From positions 125,688,523 to 125,752,522 of the forward strand of contig OU015523.1 of the NCBI GenBank assembly GCA_907165065.1: 64,000 nt of DNA, read 5' to 3'. Under the pieces are notes generated by a model. It ran no database searches and was not told the DNA's origin. It saw only the letters and a list, made by a program, of their open reading frames with translations. This stretch comes from Caprimulgus europaeus. Its lineage: Eukaryota; Chordata; Aves; Caprimulgiformes; Caprimulgidae. Positions 36,518 to 50,843 of this stretch are shown one piece after another; position 1 is the first letter of the stretch; the number at the start of each line of letters is the position of its first letter. The translations under genes and the position numbers were made by a program.

Positions 36518-36661
36518 GGGGCACGGGCGGGTGCTGGGGCAGGGGCGGGTGCTGGGGCAGGGGCGGGTGCTGGGGCACGGGCGGGTGCTGGGGCAGGGGC
36601 GGGTGCTGGGGCACGGGCGGGTGCTGGGGCACGGGCGGATGCTGGGGCACGGGTGGACGCC
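36518..36661 (+). repeat. 18-bp G-rich tandem repeat, 8 copies
   Basis: The unit is GGGGCASGGGCGGGTGCT, with S being C or G; copies 7 and 8 carry extra changes. Each unit has three runs of at least three G on the sense strand of STIM1, so G-quadruplex formation is plausible. It lies about 310 bp upstream of exon 2. Confidence 0.97.
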
Positions 36662-36921
36662 GTGGGGCAGGAGAAAGCCCCAGCTGAGAGCGAGCCCTGC
36701 CCTTGGAAATGGGAAGGGCTGGGTGGTGGAAGAGCTGAAGAAGTTGTCCTGGAGCAGAGCAGCTCACCGAGGCCGTGACCTGCCCTTTGCTGGTGGGGAT
36801 GTCCCAGGACTTTGGGTGGTGCACGTCCCCCTGCTGTGAGCGCCCGCGGTGGGCCGCTCGCTCTGGTGCTCAGCCAGCGCTGTGCAAACACGAGAAGCTG
36901 GCTGGGAGAAGCCCAGGGTGA

Positions 36922-37164
<243 letters not shown>

Positions 37165-37208
37165 TGACCTGCCTGAAGTTCAGGTCTGTTGGCTGGGTGT
37201 CTCTCCAT

Positions 37209-37250
37209 AGCATCACAGAACCACGGACGGGTTTGGGCTGGAGGGGACAG
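37209..37250 (-). mobile_element. Short CR1 3'-end remnant
   Basis: On + CATCACAGAACCACGGACGG, then GTTTGGGCTGGAGG, matches the CR1 3'-end complement; about 40 bp only. Confidence 0.6.
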
Positions 37251-37752
37251 TTGAGTTTATTGGGCAGATCCAGCCATTGCAAGGGCCTCTCAGTTCCTGG
37301 GGTGGTGACAGTCACCAGGGATGTGGCACAGCAGCCTGGAGCCGAGCACCCTGTTCAGGAGGAGCCAGCAGTGTTGGTTGGCTGTTCCTGGGTTGCAGTG
37401 CTGTTCCCTCTGCCTAAATTCCACTTCACAGAGTAATTAAATCAAATTAAAAGCTTTGGATGGCAGTTCCTGACATGGGGTGGGTTCCCTGGAGGCAGGG
37501 CTCTGCTCAGGATTGCTTTGGAGCCACAGCTCTGCTGGCTCCTGGGGTGGCCTCAGGCACTTGGTGCATCCTCCTGGCCTGTTATTAAGACCAGGGCAAG
37601 CCTTGTGTTGTTAGGGTGCGGCGTTAACGAGCCATTTTTATGTCTCTCTGAGCAAATCTTGTCTCTGTCTTGGTGAACTGGTTGAGACCTTCTTGTACAA
37701 GCCCCAGCAGCAGCATCTATCCAAAGCCTTTGTACTCTCAGTTCCTTTTGGA

Positions 37753-38240
37753 GAATCACAGAATCCTTTTGGTTGGAAAAAACCTTTAAGATCATTGAGT
37801 CCAACCATGAACAAGCATTACCAATTCCACCTCTAACCCATGTCCCTCAGCACTGTGTCTACACGACTCTTCAATCCCTCCAGGGATGGGGACTCCACCA
37901 CTGCCCTGGGCAACCCCTTCCAATGCCTCAGAACCCTTTCAGCAAAGAAATTCTTCCTCACATCCCATCTCCACTGCCCTGGCCACAACTGGAGCCCATT
38001 TCCTCTTGTCCTGTCCCTTGCTCCTTGGTGGAACAGACCCACCCCCACCTCTCTGCACCCTCCTCCAAGGGACTTGGACAGAGCCACAAGGTCTCCCCTC
38101 AGCCTCCTTTTCTCCAGGCTCAGCACCCCCAGTTCCCTCAGCCTGAACTCAGCACACTTGTGCTCCAGACCCTTCCCCAGCTCCGGTCCCTTCTCTGGAC
38201 ACGCTCCAGCACCTCCAGGTCCTTCTTGGAGCCAGGGGTT
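37753..38240 (-). mobile_element. CR1 LINE fragment, type A with different 3' end
   Basis: On + the first ~90 bp (GGTTGGAAAAAACCTTTAAG) are the older 3' end. From CATGTCCCTCAGCACTGTG on it is type A, up to CCTTCTTGGAGCCAGGGG. Confidence 0.92.
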
Positions 38241-38989
38241 CAAAACTCTTATAAATGAGGGTTGGCCAGGAGGCTCTTTCTGTCTTCCAGGACTGGGATT
38301 TTGGGATTGTCTCTCCTCTGGGAATGAGCTGGGCATTGGTCAGCAGGTGGTGAGCAGTTGCCCTGTGCATCTCTCATTTGTATATTCCATTATTACTGTT
38401 GTTATAATAACAACACTGGCAGCAGGGTGGGTGGGTGCTGGGGGACGCTGGGGAGGCTCTTCTGGGTGGGATGGTCACAGGATAGTCCATGAGATCTCCA
38501 TTTGGAGGGTGCTGGTGTGGGGGTGGAAGCTCTTTTGATGCTGTGCTGCTCTGAGGAGTCTCCCTTTAGTGCAGGATTGTGTATTTGGGACTGATTTTTT
38601 TTTTTTTTTAATAAATGGATTTTTGACAGAAGAAAATGGACCATGATCCTCACGTGGTTTGAGATCAGAATGTGTTGATGACTTGCAGGGAGATGTTGAG
38701 CTGAGTTGGATGAGTTGCCTGGTGAACCACAATTCTCAGCTGTTTGCCTTTCTGTTAATCATATATTAATTCCTTTAATTAGAAAAAAATAACTGAAAAA
38801 AACCCAAAAAACCCACCCAGCTTCCCCTGCTGAGGAAAAGGCCGAGGTAGTTTCAAAGCTTGGGGTTAATTGCACGTTCTCCAGAAGCTTCAGCAGAGAC
38901 TGTGGGTGCCGGAACGCCCGTCCACAGCCTGAGGTCTGTCCCTGGAGCCCAGCGCAGAGGGACCTGGCTCCCTCAGCAGGGTGTCCTGG

Positions 38990-39275
38990 GCAGCTGAGAA
39001 CTTTTATTTCCATTTATTATTCCAGCCCTTTCTCTTTGGGGACATGTTTGGTTTGGATTAAAACACCTGATTGGGCAGAAACAGAGACACACAGCTGTGT
39101 TATTAAAACCTTCTGGCGATGGGTGAAAATGTGTCCAACAGCTTCGTGTGGTCCTGAAATCATCGCTGCATTTTCCCTTTCTGGAAGGGAATTTTCAATG
39201 AAGTTTAAGATGACATCAGTGACCTCGATTAAAATGAAAGAACTGTCCCTCATGGGGAAATCTCCTAATTAGTGA
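38990..39275. promoter_or_regulatory. Candidate conserved non-coding element (weak)
   Basis: CR1-free, balanced composition, dense in homeobox-like TAAT/ATTA cores and a STAT-like TTCTGGAA. This is judged only from appearance; no alignment is available. Confidence 0.2.
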
Positions 39276-39520
39276 CCTATTTCTGCTCTTCTGCTCACTC
39301 CAAAGGCAGCTCCAGCTGTTGAGGGGCGACGCTGATGGAGGTTCACGCTGCCGGGGCTCTCAGATGCCCTTAGCCTGGTTCCCTCAGGAGACAAGGGCTG
39401 TGGACTTGCTTGGTCAGTCCCTGGCTCCTCAACCTCTGATCCCACTGCTGGGGGTCAGGCACCTTGGTGGGAAAGAGGCCTTGGAAACAAATGTTTTCTG
39501 CAGATTTAATGACAGTTAAT

Positions 39521-39592
39521 TGCAGGTGACACCAAGCTGGGTGGGAGTGTTGATGTGATGGAGGTTAGGGAGCCTCTGCAGAGGGATCTGGA
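39521..39592 (+). mobile_element. Old CR1 ORF2 fragment
   Basis: GGTGACACCAAGCTGGGTGG, then CTCTGCAGAGGGATCTGG, matches the CR1 reverse-transcriptase region. Confidence 0.7.
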
Positions 39593-39635
39593 TTGGGTGA
39601 GGACCTCTGGAGATGGCCTGGGTGAGCACCTTTAG

Positions 39636-39724
39636 AGATGGACTGGTCCAACCCCTACTCAGGCAGGGCTACCCAGAGCTGGCTGCTCAAGACTCTGAGT
39701 TTTGGTGGTCTCCAGGGATGGGGT
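39636..39724 (-). mobile_element. Old CR1 3'-region fragment
   Basis: On + GGTCCAACCCCTACTCAGGC, then CTGCTCAAGACTCTGAG, then CCAGGGATGGGG, follows the CR1 3'-region complement; diverged. Confidence 0.6.
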
Positions 39725-39858
39725 CAGCGGGGTCTTTAACACTTGAAGTGCTGCTTTTGAACAGTTTGCAGGTAGCTCAGTGTTTTGTGTGGTGGTTCCT
39801 GTGCCTGGTGTTTGGAACGTCAGGGGGTCCTGTGGCTACTTATGGATGTGCTTCTATA

Positions 39859-40178
39859 GGGGCCTCCAGGAAGGCTGGGGAGGGACTTTGGCCAAGGGCA
39901 GGGAGTGACAGGACAAGGGGTGATGGCTTGAAAGTGTCAGAGGGGAGATGGAGCTGAGATGTGAGGAAGAAATTGTTTGGTGTGAGGGTGGTGAGACCCT
40001 GGCCCAGGTTGGCCAGAGAAGCTGTGGCTGCTCCTCCCTGGAAGTGTTCTGGGCCAGGTTGGCTGAGGCTTTGAGCAACCTGGTCTAGTGGAAGGTGTCC
40101 CTGCTGCTGGCAGGGGGGTTGGGACTGGAGGAGCTTTGAGGTCCCTTCCAACCCAGACCAGCCTGGGATTCTATGATT
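39859..40178 (+). mobile_element. CR1 LINE fragment, type B
   Basis: From GGGCCTCCAGGAAGGCTGGG to the terminal GGGATTCTATGAT; clean copy. Confidence 0.93.
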
Positions 40179-40712
40179 TTCCCAGAAGAAAGCACAAATC
40201 TGCTTTGAAGGTTCCCTGGGCTTTGGTGGTGCAGCCCAGCCCAGCCCAGCCCAGCTCCTCCAGCCTCTCAGGCCGGTGAGGGTCTCATCCCCCTCCACAC
40301 TTCATGGAGCCGTTGTCACCGCGGGCAGCCCCAGACCCCAGAGAGCCCGTGGGGTTTGGGTGGCGATCGTGTGCTGCAGGAAAGCTGCAGGAGATCACTT
40401 TTCCTCTCTGCACCCCCCAAGCTAAATATACAGAGCAGCAGCTGATCCCTCGGCCCCGGTGGCAGTTGGCAGCCAGCGCCGGTGACATTGCCGCTGCGTT
40501 CCCTCCCGGTCACGAGTTAACGAGCCGGGAGCCCGACAGCTCCGCTCCTCCCTGCCATGGCCCCGGAGAGCCCCCGGCAGCCGCTGCCCTGCGGAGCCTG
40601 CTGGGTTACTCCCATTTTCCACCTGTGTCTGGAAGGTGGAACCAGCGGCTGAAGCTCTGGGTGGGCTCAGAAGCAGGAGAGCAGAGCGGTGCCCGGTGGG
40701 GGCTGCGGGGAA
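40179..40712. other. CpG-rich patch in intron 2
   Basis: Includes a (CAGCC)n run near 40234-40255 and then about 400 bp with many CpGs. It has no recognisable exon. It could be an intronic regulatory element or alternative promoter, but nothing in the sequence proves it. Confidence 0.45.
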
Positions 40713-41029
40713 AGGAGGGTGCAGAGAGGTGGGGGTGGGTCTGTTCCACCAAGGACCAAGGGCCAGGACAAGAGGAAATGGGCTCCAGTTGTGGCCAGGG
40801 CAGCTGAGATGGGATGTGAGGAAGAATTTCTGTGCTGAAAGGGTTCTGAGGCATTGGAAGGGGTTGCCCAGGGCAGTGGTGGAGTCCCCATCCCTGGAGG
40901 GATTGAAGAGTCGTGTAGACACAGTGCTGAGGGACAGGGGTCAGTGGGGACTGGGCAGTGTGGGTTCATGGTGGGACTCCAGGAGCTCAAAGGGCTTTTC
41001 CAATGCAGGCAGTTCTGGGATCCTGTGAC
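40713..41029 (+). mobile_element. CR1 LINE fragment, type A
   Basis: 5'-truncated at GGAGGGTGCAGAGAGGTGGG; ends TTCTGGGATCCTGTGAC. Confidence 0.93.
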
Positions 41030-41916
41030 ATAAAGTTGTTTCCTCTGTGTCATTCAGTTGAATTCTTGGTGATATTGGAATTCAAAGGAAAGTCTGGGGC
41101 CCCGAAAGCCCGGGTTATATTAATTAATTGTACTCTGTGTATCTGTATTAAAATTAATTTAACATAGATACCAAATATCTCCTGGCTTGTCTTACTGGAG
41201 CAGAAATCTTCAGATGTGCTGCAGAGAATGTTCCTGTCCAGCTCCATCTGTCATCCTGGGCACTGACAAAAAACCCTTAACTGATGCTTTAACATGTGTG
41301 TATATAAAAATGCCTTTATGTACAATATCTATATGTAAAATTACAATTATTCCCAGTCCCCCAAGGCTGATTTGCTCAGGTCTCTGCTGGGTCTCCACGA
41401 GGGTGTAGCGTGGCCAGGGCCATTGTTTTCTGTGGTGGCTCCACTTCCAGTTGATTTCAGGTGTTGCAGGGACGAGGTTCCTGCAGTGAGCTGGTGTGGG
41501 AAGGGGGTGAAGGAATCCCTGGTGGAATTTGCACTGACACAGAAACTCCTGCAAAATAACAGAGCCCATCCTCTGGCAGCGTTGGGTGGTTTTGGTGACC
41601 TACATTTTGATGCAATCAAATACAAGGTCTTATGGAACCAAAAACCAGTGCTTTTCAGCTGGCAAGTGGCCTGCTGCTTCCTGGGGAGTCTGGGAGTGGA
41701 GGAGTTGCTGAAACCCAGAGAACCCCAGAGTTTGCCTGGTCTCTGAGCAGGGGGTAGCTGTGTGTCTGGCCATGCAGGTTGGCTTTGCAGTGAAGAAGGT
41801 TCAATGGTAACACCTGCCTGAGAGCGGGGATTTGTCACAGTGCAACTGAATTATGGAAAGCTGGAATGATAATTGTAATTAGAAAGTGTGACTGTGATTG
41901 TGTATAACTTTATATC

Positions 41917-42704
41917 ATCGAACCCCAGACTGGTCTGGGTTGAAAGGGACCTCAAAGCTCCTCCAGTCCCAACCCCCCTGCCAGCAGCAGGGACACCTTC
42001 CACTAGACCAGGTTGCTCAAAGCCTCATCCAACCTGGCTGAGAACACTTCCAGGGAGGAGCAGCCACAGCTTCTCTGCCCAACCTGGGCCAGGGTCTCAC
42101 CACCCTCACACCAAACAATTTCTTCCTCACATCTCAGCTCCAGCTCCCCTCTGACACTTTCAAGCCATCACCCCTTGTTCTCTCACTCCCTGCCCTTGGC
42201 CAAAGTCCCTCCCCAGCCTTCCTGGAGCCCCTTCAGGTACTGGGAGGCCACTGGAAGGTCTCCCTGGAGCCTTCTCTTCTCCAGGCTGAACAGCCCCAAC
42301 TCTCTCAGCCTGTCCTCACAGCAGAGCTGCTCCAGCCCTGGCATCATCCTCGTGGCCTCCTCTGGGCTGGCTCCAGTGGGTCCATGTCCTTGTGCTGTTG
42401 GTGGCCCCAGCACTGGAGGCAGCACTGCAGGGGGGGTCTCAGGAGAGCGGGGCAGAGGGGCAGAATCCCCTCCCTGGCCCTGCTGCCCACGCTGCTCTGG
42501 GTGCAGCCCAGGACACGGTTATTGGCTCTGTGCTGCCAGCGCACGGTGCCGCCTCCTGTGGAGCTTCTGGTCCCCCAGCACCCCAAGTCCTTCTCCTCAG
42601 GGCTGCTCTCCAGCCATTCTCCACCCAGCCTGGATCTGTGCTGGGGTTGCTCTGACCCAGGTGCAGGACCTTGCCCTTGGCCTGGTTGATCTCCATGAGG
42701 TTTG
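41917..42704 (-). mobile_element. CR1 LINE fragment, type B, longest copy
   Basis: Nearly 790 bp. Read on the minus strand its 5' end encodes the RT tail (MEINQAKGKVLHLGQSNP) and then the complete type B body. The + strand frame of 321 aa over this region is antisense and not a gene. Confidence 0.94.
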
Positions 42705-43177
42705 CATTCCACGGCTGTCAGATGATGTCAGAGAGGGAGAGATCCCCACGGAGTGCTCTGGTTCAGAAACACTCCCTCATTCTGTCAGTGGATGTTCTTG
42801 GGGCTGTGGGGTCTCTCCAAGCAGAGGAGATGTTGATTTCTGTGCTGAGAAAGGGGCAGTAGCGGGAGAGAAGGACTCATGCTCGTGTGTGTGGAAATGC
42901 TCTGAGCTCCTCCTACGCTGCTGTGTCCGTGGAGGACTCGGAAGGCAGATGGCTGGAGAAGAAGCAGGGATGGTTTGATGGCTGGAATGATGTTTGTCTT
43001 AACTAGAGGCTGCAGCTCCTGAGCTCACTTGCTTGTTGGCAGCGCAGCCCAGGGCAGGAATCTGCTGGCAGAGGGTGACTGAAGAAAAGGCGGCAGAATA
43101 AAATCCTGAACCTGGAAGTAGAGAAAAATGTGTTCAGCTAAAAGTAAGGTGCAGGTCTGGGACAGATGGTCACTCAG

Positions 43178-43643
43178 CTGCTCTCCTGAGACCCCCTGCA
43201 GTGCTGTGTCCAGCTCTGGGGTCCCCAGCACAGGAGAGACCTGGACCTGCTGGAGCAAGTCCAGAGGAGGCCACGAGGATGATGCCAGGGCTGGAGCAGC
43301 TCTGCTGTGAGGACAGGCTGAGAGAGTTGGGGCTGTTCAGCCTGGAGAAGAGAAGGCTCCAGGGAGACCTTCTAGTGGCCTTTCAACAGATAAAGGGGGC
43401 TTATGAGAAAGCTGATAGATTGGACATAGGGAAGAAATTCTTTGGTGTGAGGGTGGTGAGACCCTGGCCCAGGCTGGCCAGAGAAGCTGTGGCTGCTCCT
43501 CCCTGGAAGTGTTCTGGGCCAGGTTGGATGAGGCTTTGAGCAACCTGGTCTAGTGGAAGGTGTCCCTGCTGCTGGCAGGGGGGTTGGAGCTGGGTGAGCT
43601 TTAAAGGTCCATTTGAACCCAAACCCTCCTGTGGTTCTGTGAA
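43178..43643 (+). mobile_element. CR1 LINE fragment, type B relative with internal change
   Basis: Type B from CTGCTCTCCTGAGACCCCCT, but the middle (AAGGGGGCTTATGAGAAAGC) is the form of other CR1 types. Ends GTGGTTCTGTGAA, about 205 bp before exon 3. Confidence 0.9.
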
Positions 43644-43849
43644 CTAGGGGAATGATGTCCTTTTAATCAGAGATGAAGAGACCAGAGAAGCTGCATCTCA
43701 GATTTATTAGAGCTTTTCCATAGAAGTTATTAAGTCACAGTCTGTGGATGCAGTAGTGAGGGAGGCAGGTCAAGGTGGTTTATTTAATGCTCCTTTTTTC
43801 TCTAAAAGATGAATCAAAGAATAATCCCACTTTTTTATTCTTCTCCTAG

Positions 43850-44215
<366 letters not shown>

Positions 44216-44516
44216 TAAATTGTTGTTTTCTTCCTCTCCCCCTATAAATGTGTGTTAAAACAGAGCCAAGTACTGTCCTGTTCCAGATTCCCCTTCACAC
44301 ATCCAGTTTCAGGCGGTGTTTTTATGGGGCAGTAGCATCCTAAGTAGTCAACAGAGCTGCATGGGAGTTCTTCTGCAGGGAGAGTTTTCCTCAGAAGAAA
44401 TTTGCTGGACTTGAAAAGCTCCTTAATGTAGAGAAAAGAAGATAAAGTCCTAAAAGTGGAAGTGTACATAAACACATTCAGTGGAGAAATAAGCTGAAAG
44501 CTGTTAAGAAATGATA

Positions 44517-44779
44517 TGAAGGGGCTCCAGGAAGGGTGGGGAGGGACTTTGGCCAAGGGCAGGGAGTGAGAGAACAAGGGGTGATGGCTTGAAAGTGTCA
44601 GAGGGGAGATGGAGCTGAGATGTGAGGAAGAAATTGTTTGGTGTGAGGGTGGTGAGACCCTGGCCCAGGCTGGGCAGAGAAGCTGTGGCTGCTCCTCCCT
44701 GGAAGTGTTCTGGGCCAGATTGGCTGAGGCTTTGAGCAACCTGGTCTAGTGGAAGGTGTCCCTGCTGCTGGCAGGGGGA
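44517..44779 (+). mobile_element. CR1 LINE fragment, type B, 3' end missing
   Basis: Starts GAAGGGGCTCCAGGAAGG and stops at CTGCTGGCAGGGGGAT, so the last ~60 bp including the terminal repeat are lost. Confidence 0.92.
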
Positions 44780-45265
44780 TCTTCAGTTGCTGGTGGGAAA
44801 GTTCCTGAAGCTTCTGAGTCTTGGGAGAAAGTTTTAAGTTCCCTGGTGCTTCCCTGGCTGCTGCGTGTGGGCTGCCCTGCGCCCTGGGCTTTGCAGTGCC
44901 GGCTGTCCCAGGCAGCGGGAGGGTGTCCCAGGTAGCCTGGAAAAGACACAATTCCACTTCTCCTTTTCCCTGACCATAATTTTGTAAATTTTTTTGAGAG
45001 AGAGATCATTAAACTGATTTTTTTTCTTTCTTTTTGCTAGTTAAGAAACTTTTTATTTTCAGATTCTGGGCTTGGTTACAGAATGGTGTTTGGTCCCTTC
45101 CCTTAGTGTTTTCCCTCCCCTCTGCCCTCCAAGATCAGGTAATCCTCTCAACCCCATCACTTGAACAATTAGATTTGAATCTTCTGATCAATTCAGTAAT
45201 TAAAGTTCTGCAGTTCTGATTCGTGTCCTGTTCCAGTCGTGTTTGCTTTTCCTGTCCTAGCCTAG

Positions 45266-45842
45266 CACAGAGCCACAGACTGGTTTGGGTTGGAAAGGAC
45301 CTTAAAGATCATTCAGTTCCAACCCCCCTGCTGTGGACAGGGTGGCCAACCACCAGATCAGGTTGCCCAGGGCCCCATCCAGCCTGGCCTTCAATGCTTC
45401 CAGGGATGGGGCCTCCAGAACTTCTCTGGCCAACCTGGGCCAGGGTCTCACCACCCTCTGGGTGAAAATTTCCTCCTCATATCTCACCTAAGTCTCCCCT
45501 CTCTCAGTTTAAAACCATCTCCCCTTGTCCTGTCACTCTCTGCCCATGGCAGAAGTCCCTCTCCCTCCTGTTTCTGAGCTCCCTTCAGGTACTGGAAGGC
45601 CACAGTGAGGTCTCCCTGGAGCCTTCTCTTCTCCAAGCTCAACAAGCCCAGCTCCCTCAACCTTTCTCCAGCACAGAGCTGCTCCAGCCCTCTCATCATC
45701 TTCCTGGCTCTCCTCTGGCCCTGCTCCAGCAGCTCCACATCTTCCTTGTGTTGGGGGCTCCAGGCCTGGACACAACACTCCAGCTGGGGCCTCCCAAGGG
45801 CAGAGCAGAGGGGGACAGTCCCCTCCCTCACCCTGTCCATTA
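45266..45842 (-). mobile_element. CR1 LINE fragment, type C
   Basis: On + the 3' end carries CTGTGGACAGGGTGGCCAAC and CTTCAATGCTTCCAGGGATG, the markers of the third type (also 53341). It extends to CCTCACCCTGTCCAT. Confidence 0.92.
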
Positions 45843-46388
45843 CTCAGGGGTAGGAAGTGCTCAGTGTTTTCAAGTGCTGTGTAGATACAGCTCTAAGTCA
45901 CGTTTTAGTCCCTCCCAATCCCCAAAGGACCAAGTAAACAGCACAGATTCGAAAGGTGGTTTGAGATCACGGTGGTTCTGCACACAGTCCTGGAGTTGTT
46001 TCTCCAGGACCAGGCTCTCCAGCCCCTGGAGATGGGCAGCCACGAGGTGAAAATTCTTGTCCCAACCACTCACAGGTCTGGGTTGCTGCTGGCGAGTGGC
46101 TTTGTCTGCTGTGTGCAAGGGAAACCTTCTCTAGGAGATACTTAGGCTGTTCCAGGGCTGTTTACAGATGACTTTGCCTGAAGTGTATTTCAATGTTGGC
46201 TGAGAAAGGGTGGAAATCATTAAGGGATGGAGGAGACATCCCATGACACTGCCCAGGTCCCTTAATTGCTGAGTTGTGCTCTCTCCCTGCTTTGACACAG
46301 GCGGGACCTGCCGTGTGTTTGTGTTAGAGCTGCGGTGGTGTGAAGCTTGTGGCTGGGTTCAGTCACTGCTCTGGCTTCTGCTCATTCA

Positions 46389-46585
46389 TAAAATCCCACA
46401 TGGTTTGGGTGGGAACCTCAAGCTCCTCCAGTCCCAACCCCCTGCCAGCAGCAGGGACACCTTCCACTAGACCAGGTTGCTCAAAGCCTCAGCCAACCTG
46501 GCCCAGAACACTTCCAGGGAGGAGCAGCCACAGCTTCTCTGGCCAACCTGGGCCAGGGTCTCACCACCCTCACAGCACAGAATTT
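46389..46585 (-). mobile_element. CR1 LINE fragment, type B
   Basis: 3' end only; on + it begins TAAAATCCCACATGGTTTGG and ends in CACCACCCTCACAGCACAGA. Confidence 0.92.
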
Positions 46586-46992
46586 ATTCCATTCTGTGTG
46601 TCACTGATAAAATCAGTCACCAGTTTCTCAAGGACAGTGTCCTGTGGGGTCACAGAACCAGTAGAGTCCAGCTTGCAGAAAAGCTCCGCGCCTTTGTGCG
46701 CGTGTGAAAAGCGGCTTTGAAACAGCCCTGGAGGTCTGATGGGGACAAGTGCCCGGGACATCTGTGTCTGTTTCTGAGGGGTGCCCAGGGCAGGGTCACC
46801 TGGTTCATCTGTTTTCAAGCTGAGTGCTTTCCCTACCTGCCATTGCTGCTGTTCCTCAGCTGAAAAGCTGCTTCTGCCTCCTCATTATCCACAAACACAA
46901 AGGTTCTGATGTTCCTGCGAGGTGTTGGGTTTGGTAGATAGATCCCTCAGTAAGTGTGGCTCTGCCAAAGCTGCTGTGGTAGCAGGTCAGGT

Positions 46993-47191
46993 CATCACAG
47001 AATCACAGAGTGTCAGGGATTGGAAGGGACCTCGAAAGCTCATCCAGTCCAATCCCCCTGCCAGAGCAGGAACACCCAGATGAGATCACACAGGAAGGCG
47101 TCCAGGCGGGTCTTGAATGTCTCCAGAGAAGGAGACTCCACACCCTCCCTGGGCAGCCTGGCCCAGTGCATCACAGTGAGGAGTAAGTTGC
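46993..47191 (-). mobile_element. CR1 LINE fragment, type D
   Basis: On + it begins ATCACAGAATCACAGAGTGT and includes GGAGACTCCACACCCTCCCT. Its 5' break abuts the next CR1 head to head. Confidence 0.9.
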
Positions 47192-47826
47192 CATGAGCCA
47201 ACGATGGGTCCTCATGGCCAAGAAGTCCAATGGTCTCCTGGATTCCATTCAGAAGAGCGTGGCCAGCTGGTCAAGGGAAGTTCTCCTCCCTCTCTGCTGT
47301 GCCCCAGTGAGGCCACATCTGGAGTCCTGTGTCCAGTTCTGGGCTCCCCAGCTCAAGAAACACCAGGAACTACTGGAGAGAGTCCAGCAGAGGCTGTGAA
47401 GATGACGAGGGACTGGAGCATCTTTCTTATGAGGAGAGGCTGAGAGAGCTGGGTCTGGTCAGCCTGGAGAAGAGCAGCCTGAGAGGGGATCTGATCAATG
47501 CTGATCAATACCTAAAGGGTGGGTGTTGAGAGAATGGGACCAGACTCTTTCCAGTGGTGCCCAGTGACAGGACAAGGGGCAATGGGCACAAACTGGAACA
47601 CAGGAAGTTCCCTCTGATGATGAGGAAGAACTTATTTACTGAGAAGGTGGCGGAGCCCTGGGCCAGGCTGCCCAGAGAGGGTGTGGAGTCTCCATCTCTG
47701 GAGATGTTCAAACCCACCTGGACACTTTCCTGTGCAACCTGGTGTAGGGAACCTGCTGTGGCAGGGGGGTGGGACTGGATGATCTCCTGAGGTCCCTTCC
47801 CACCCCACCAGTCTGGGACTCTGTCA
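47192..47826 (+). mobile_element. CR1 LINE fragment, type D
   Basis: Starts in ORF2 (ATGGCCAAGAAGTCCAATGG) and carries GTGTGGAGTCTCCATCTCTG and AAACCCACCTGGACACTTTC. Ends GGGACTCTGTC. Confidence 0.92.
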
Positions 47827-48395
47827 TCTTGCTTGTGGCCACAGAAATCGGTTTCCCACAGTTTGTGGGCCAGGGACCATTATCTGTTGGCAGGTTCCTG
47901 AGGTGAGGACACATCACTGACCTTGTGTTTGCCAACCTGCACCTGTGAGCCACAATGCAAGTGTAGGTGGAGGTGGCACCTTCTTCCCAAGGCTTGCTCT
48001 CCTTTGCTTGGCTCTCCTTTGCTTGGCTCTCCCTCTGCTCTGTCATCTTCCCGTCGAAGGCGCTGAGCGAGCTGGAGCGAGCTGGGTGATGTTTCTCATA
48101 TTTATGGGACAACTCATTGTTGACATTTAAGAAGAGGCTGAGCAGCTCTGAGCTCGGCAGCGCTGCAGCCCTTGGAGCCAGCAGGAAATGGGCCTTTTCT
48201 CCACTTGGACAGGGTGTGTGAGAGAGGCACCAACGGATGCTGGGCCAGAAGCGTGTGAGATGGTGGCCATCAGCACTGAGTGATGTCCAACACATCCCAC
48301 GTGGGAAAATGCTGCAGGAGCTCAGCCCATGCTCAGCAAAGAGAGAAGCTGCTGGATTAAAGCACAGCAAACCCTGCTCTGTCCTGTGAAAAAAG

Positions 48396-48538
48396 TCACA
48401 GGATCCCAGACTGGCTTGGGTTGAAGGGACCTTAAAGCTCCTCCAGTTCCAACCCCCCTGCCAGCAGCAGGGACACCTTCCACTAGACCAGGTTGCTCAA
48501 AGCCTCAGCCAACCTGGCCCAGAACACTTCCAGGGAGG
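48396..48538 (-). mobile_element. CR1 LINE fragment, type B
   Basis: Short 3'-end copy; on + GTCACAGGATCCCAGACTGG to CACTTCCAGGGAGGGG. About 210 bp upstream of exon 4. Confidence 0.92.
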
Positions 48539-48698
48539 GGACATTCATGTTTTGCTTTAGTTTCTGTGCCTGCACACCACTGCTTTGGAACTTTGGTGGA
48601 ACGTGGTTAAACTCTGCAGATGTTTTTCCTCTGCTGAAGGTGAGAAGATGATCTGTCTCTGCTGAAGTTAGGCTGTCCTTGCTGGCTTGATGATTTGA

Positions 48699-50843
<2,145 letters not shown>

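Noticed and set aside
36373-36891. 172-aa frame rich in Ala-Pro repeats on -
   Set aside because: Produced entirely by the 18-bp tandem repeat and its CpG-rich flanks.
40557-40652. Short ATG frame in the CpG-rich intron 2 patch as an alternative first exon
   Set aside because: About 31 codons, no signal peptide and no convincing donor in phase with exon 3.
42013-42978. 321-aa open frame on +
   Set aside because: Most of it is the antisense of a minus-strand type B CR1; no domain and low-complexity S/P-rich composition.
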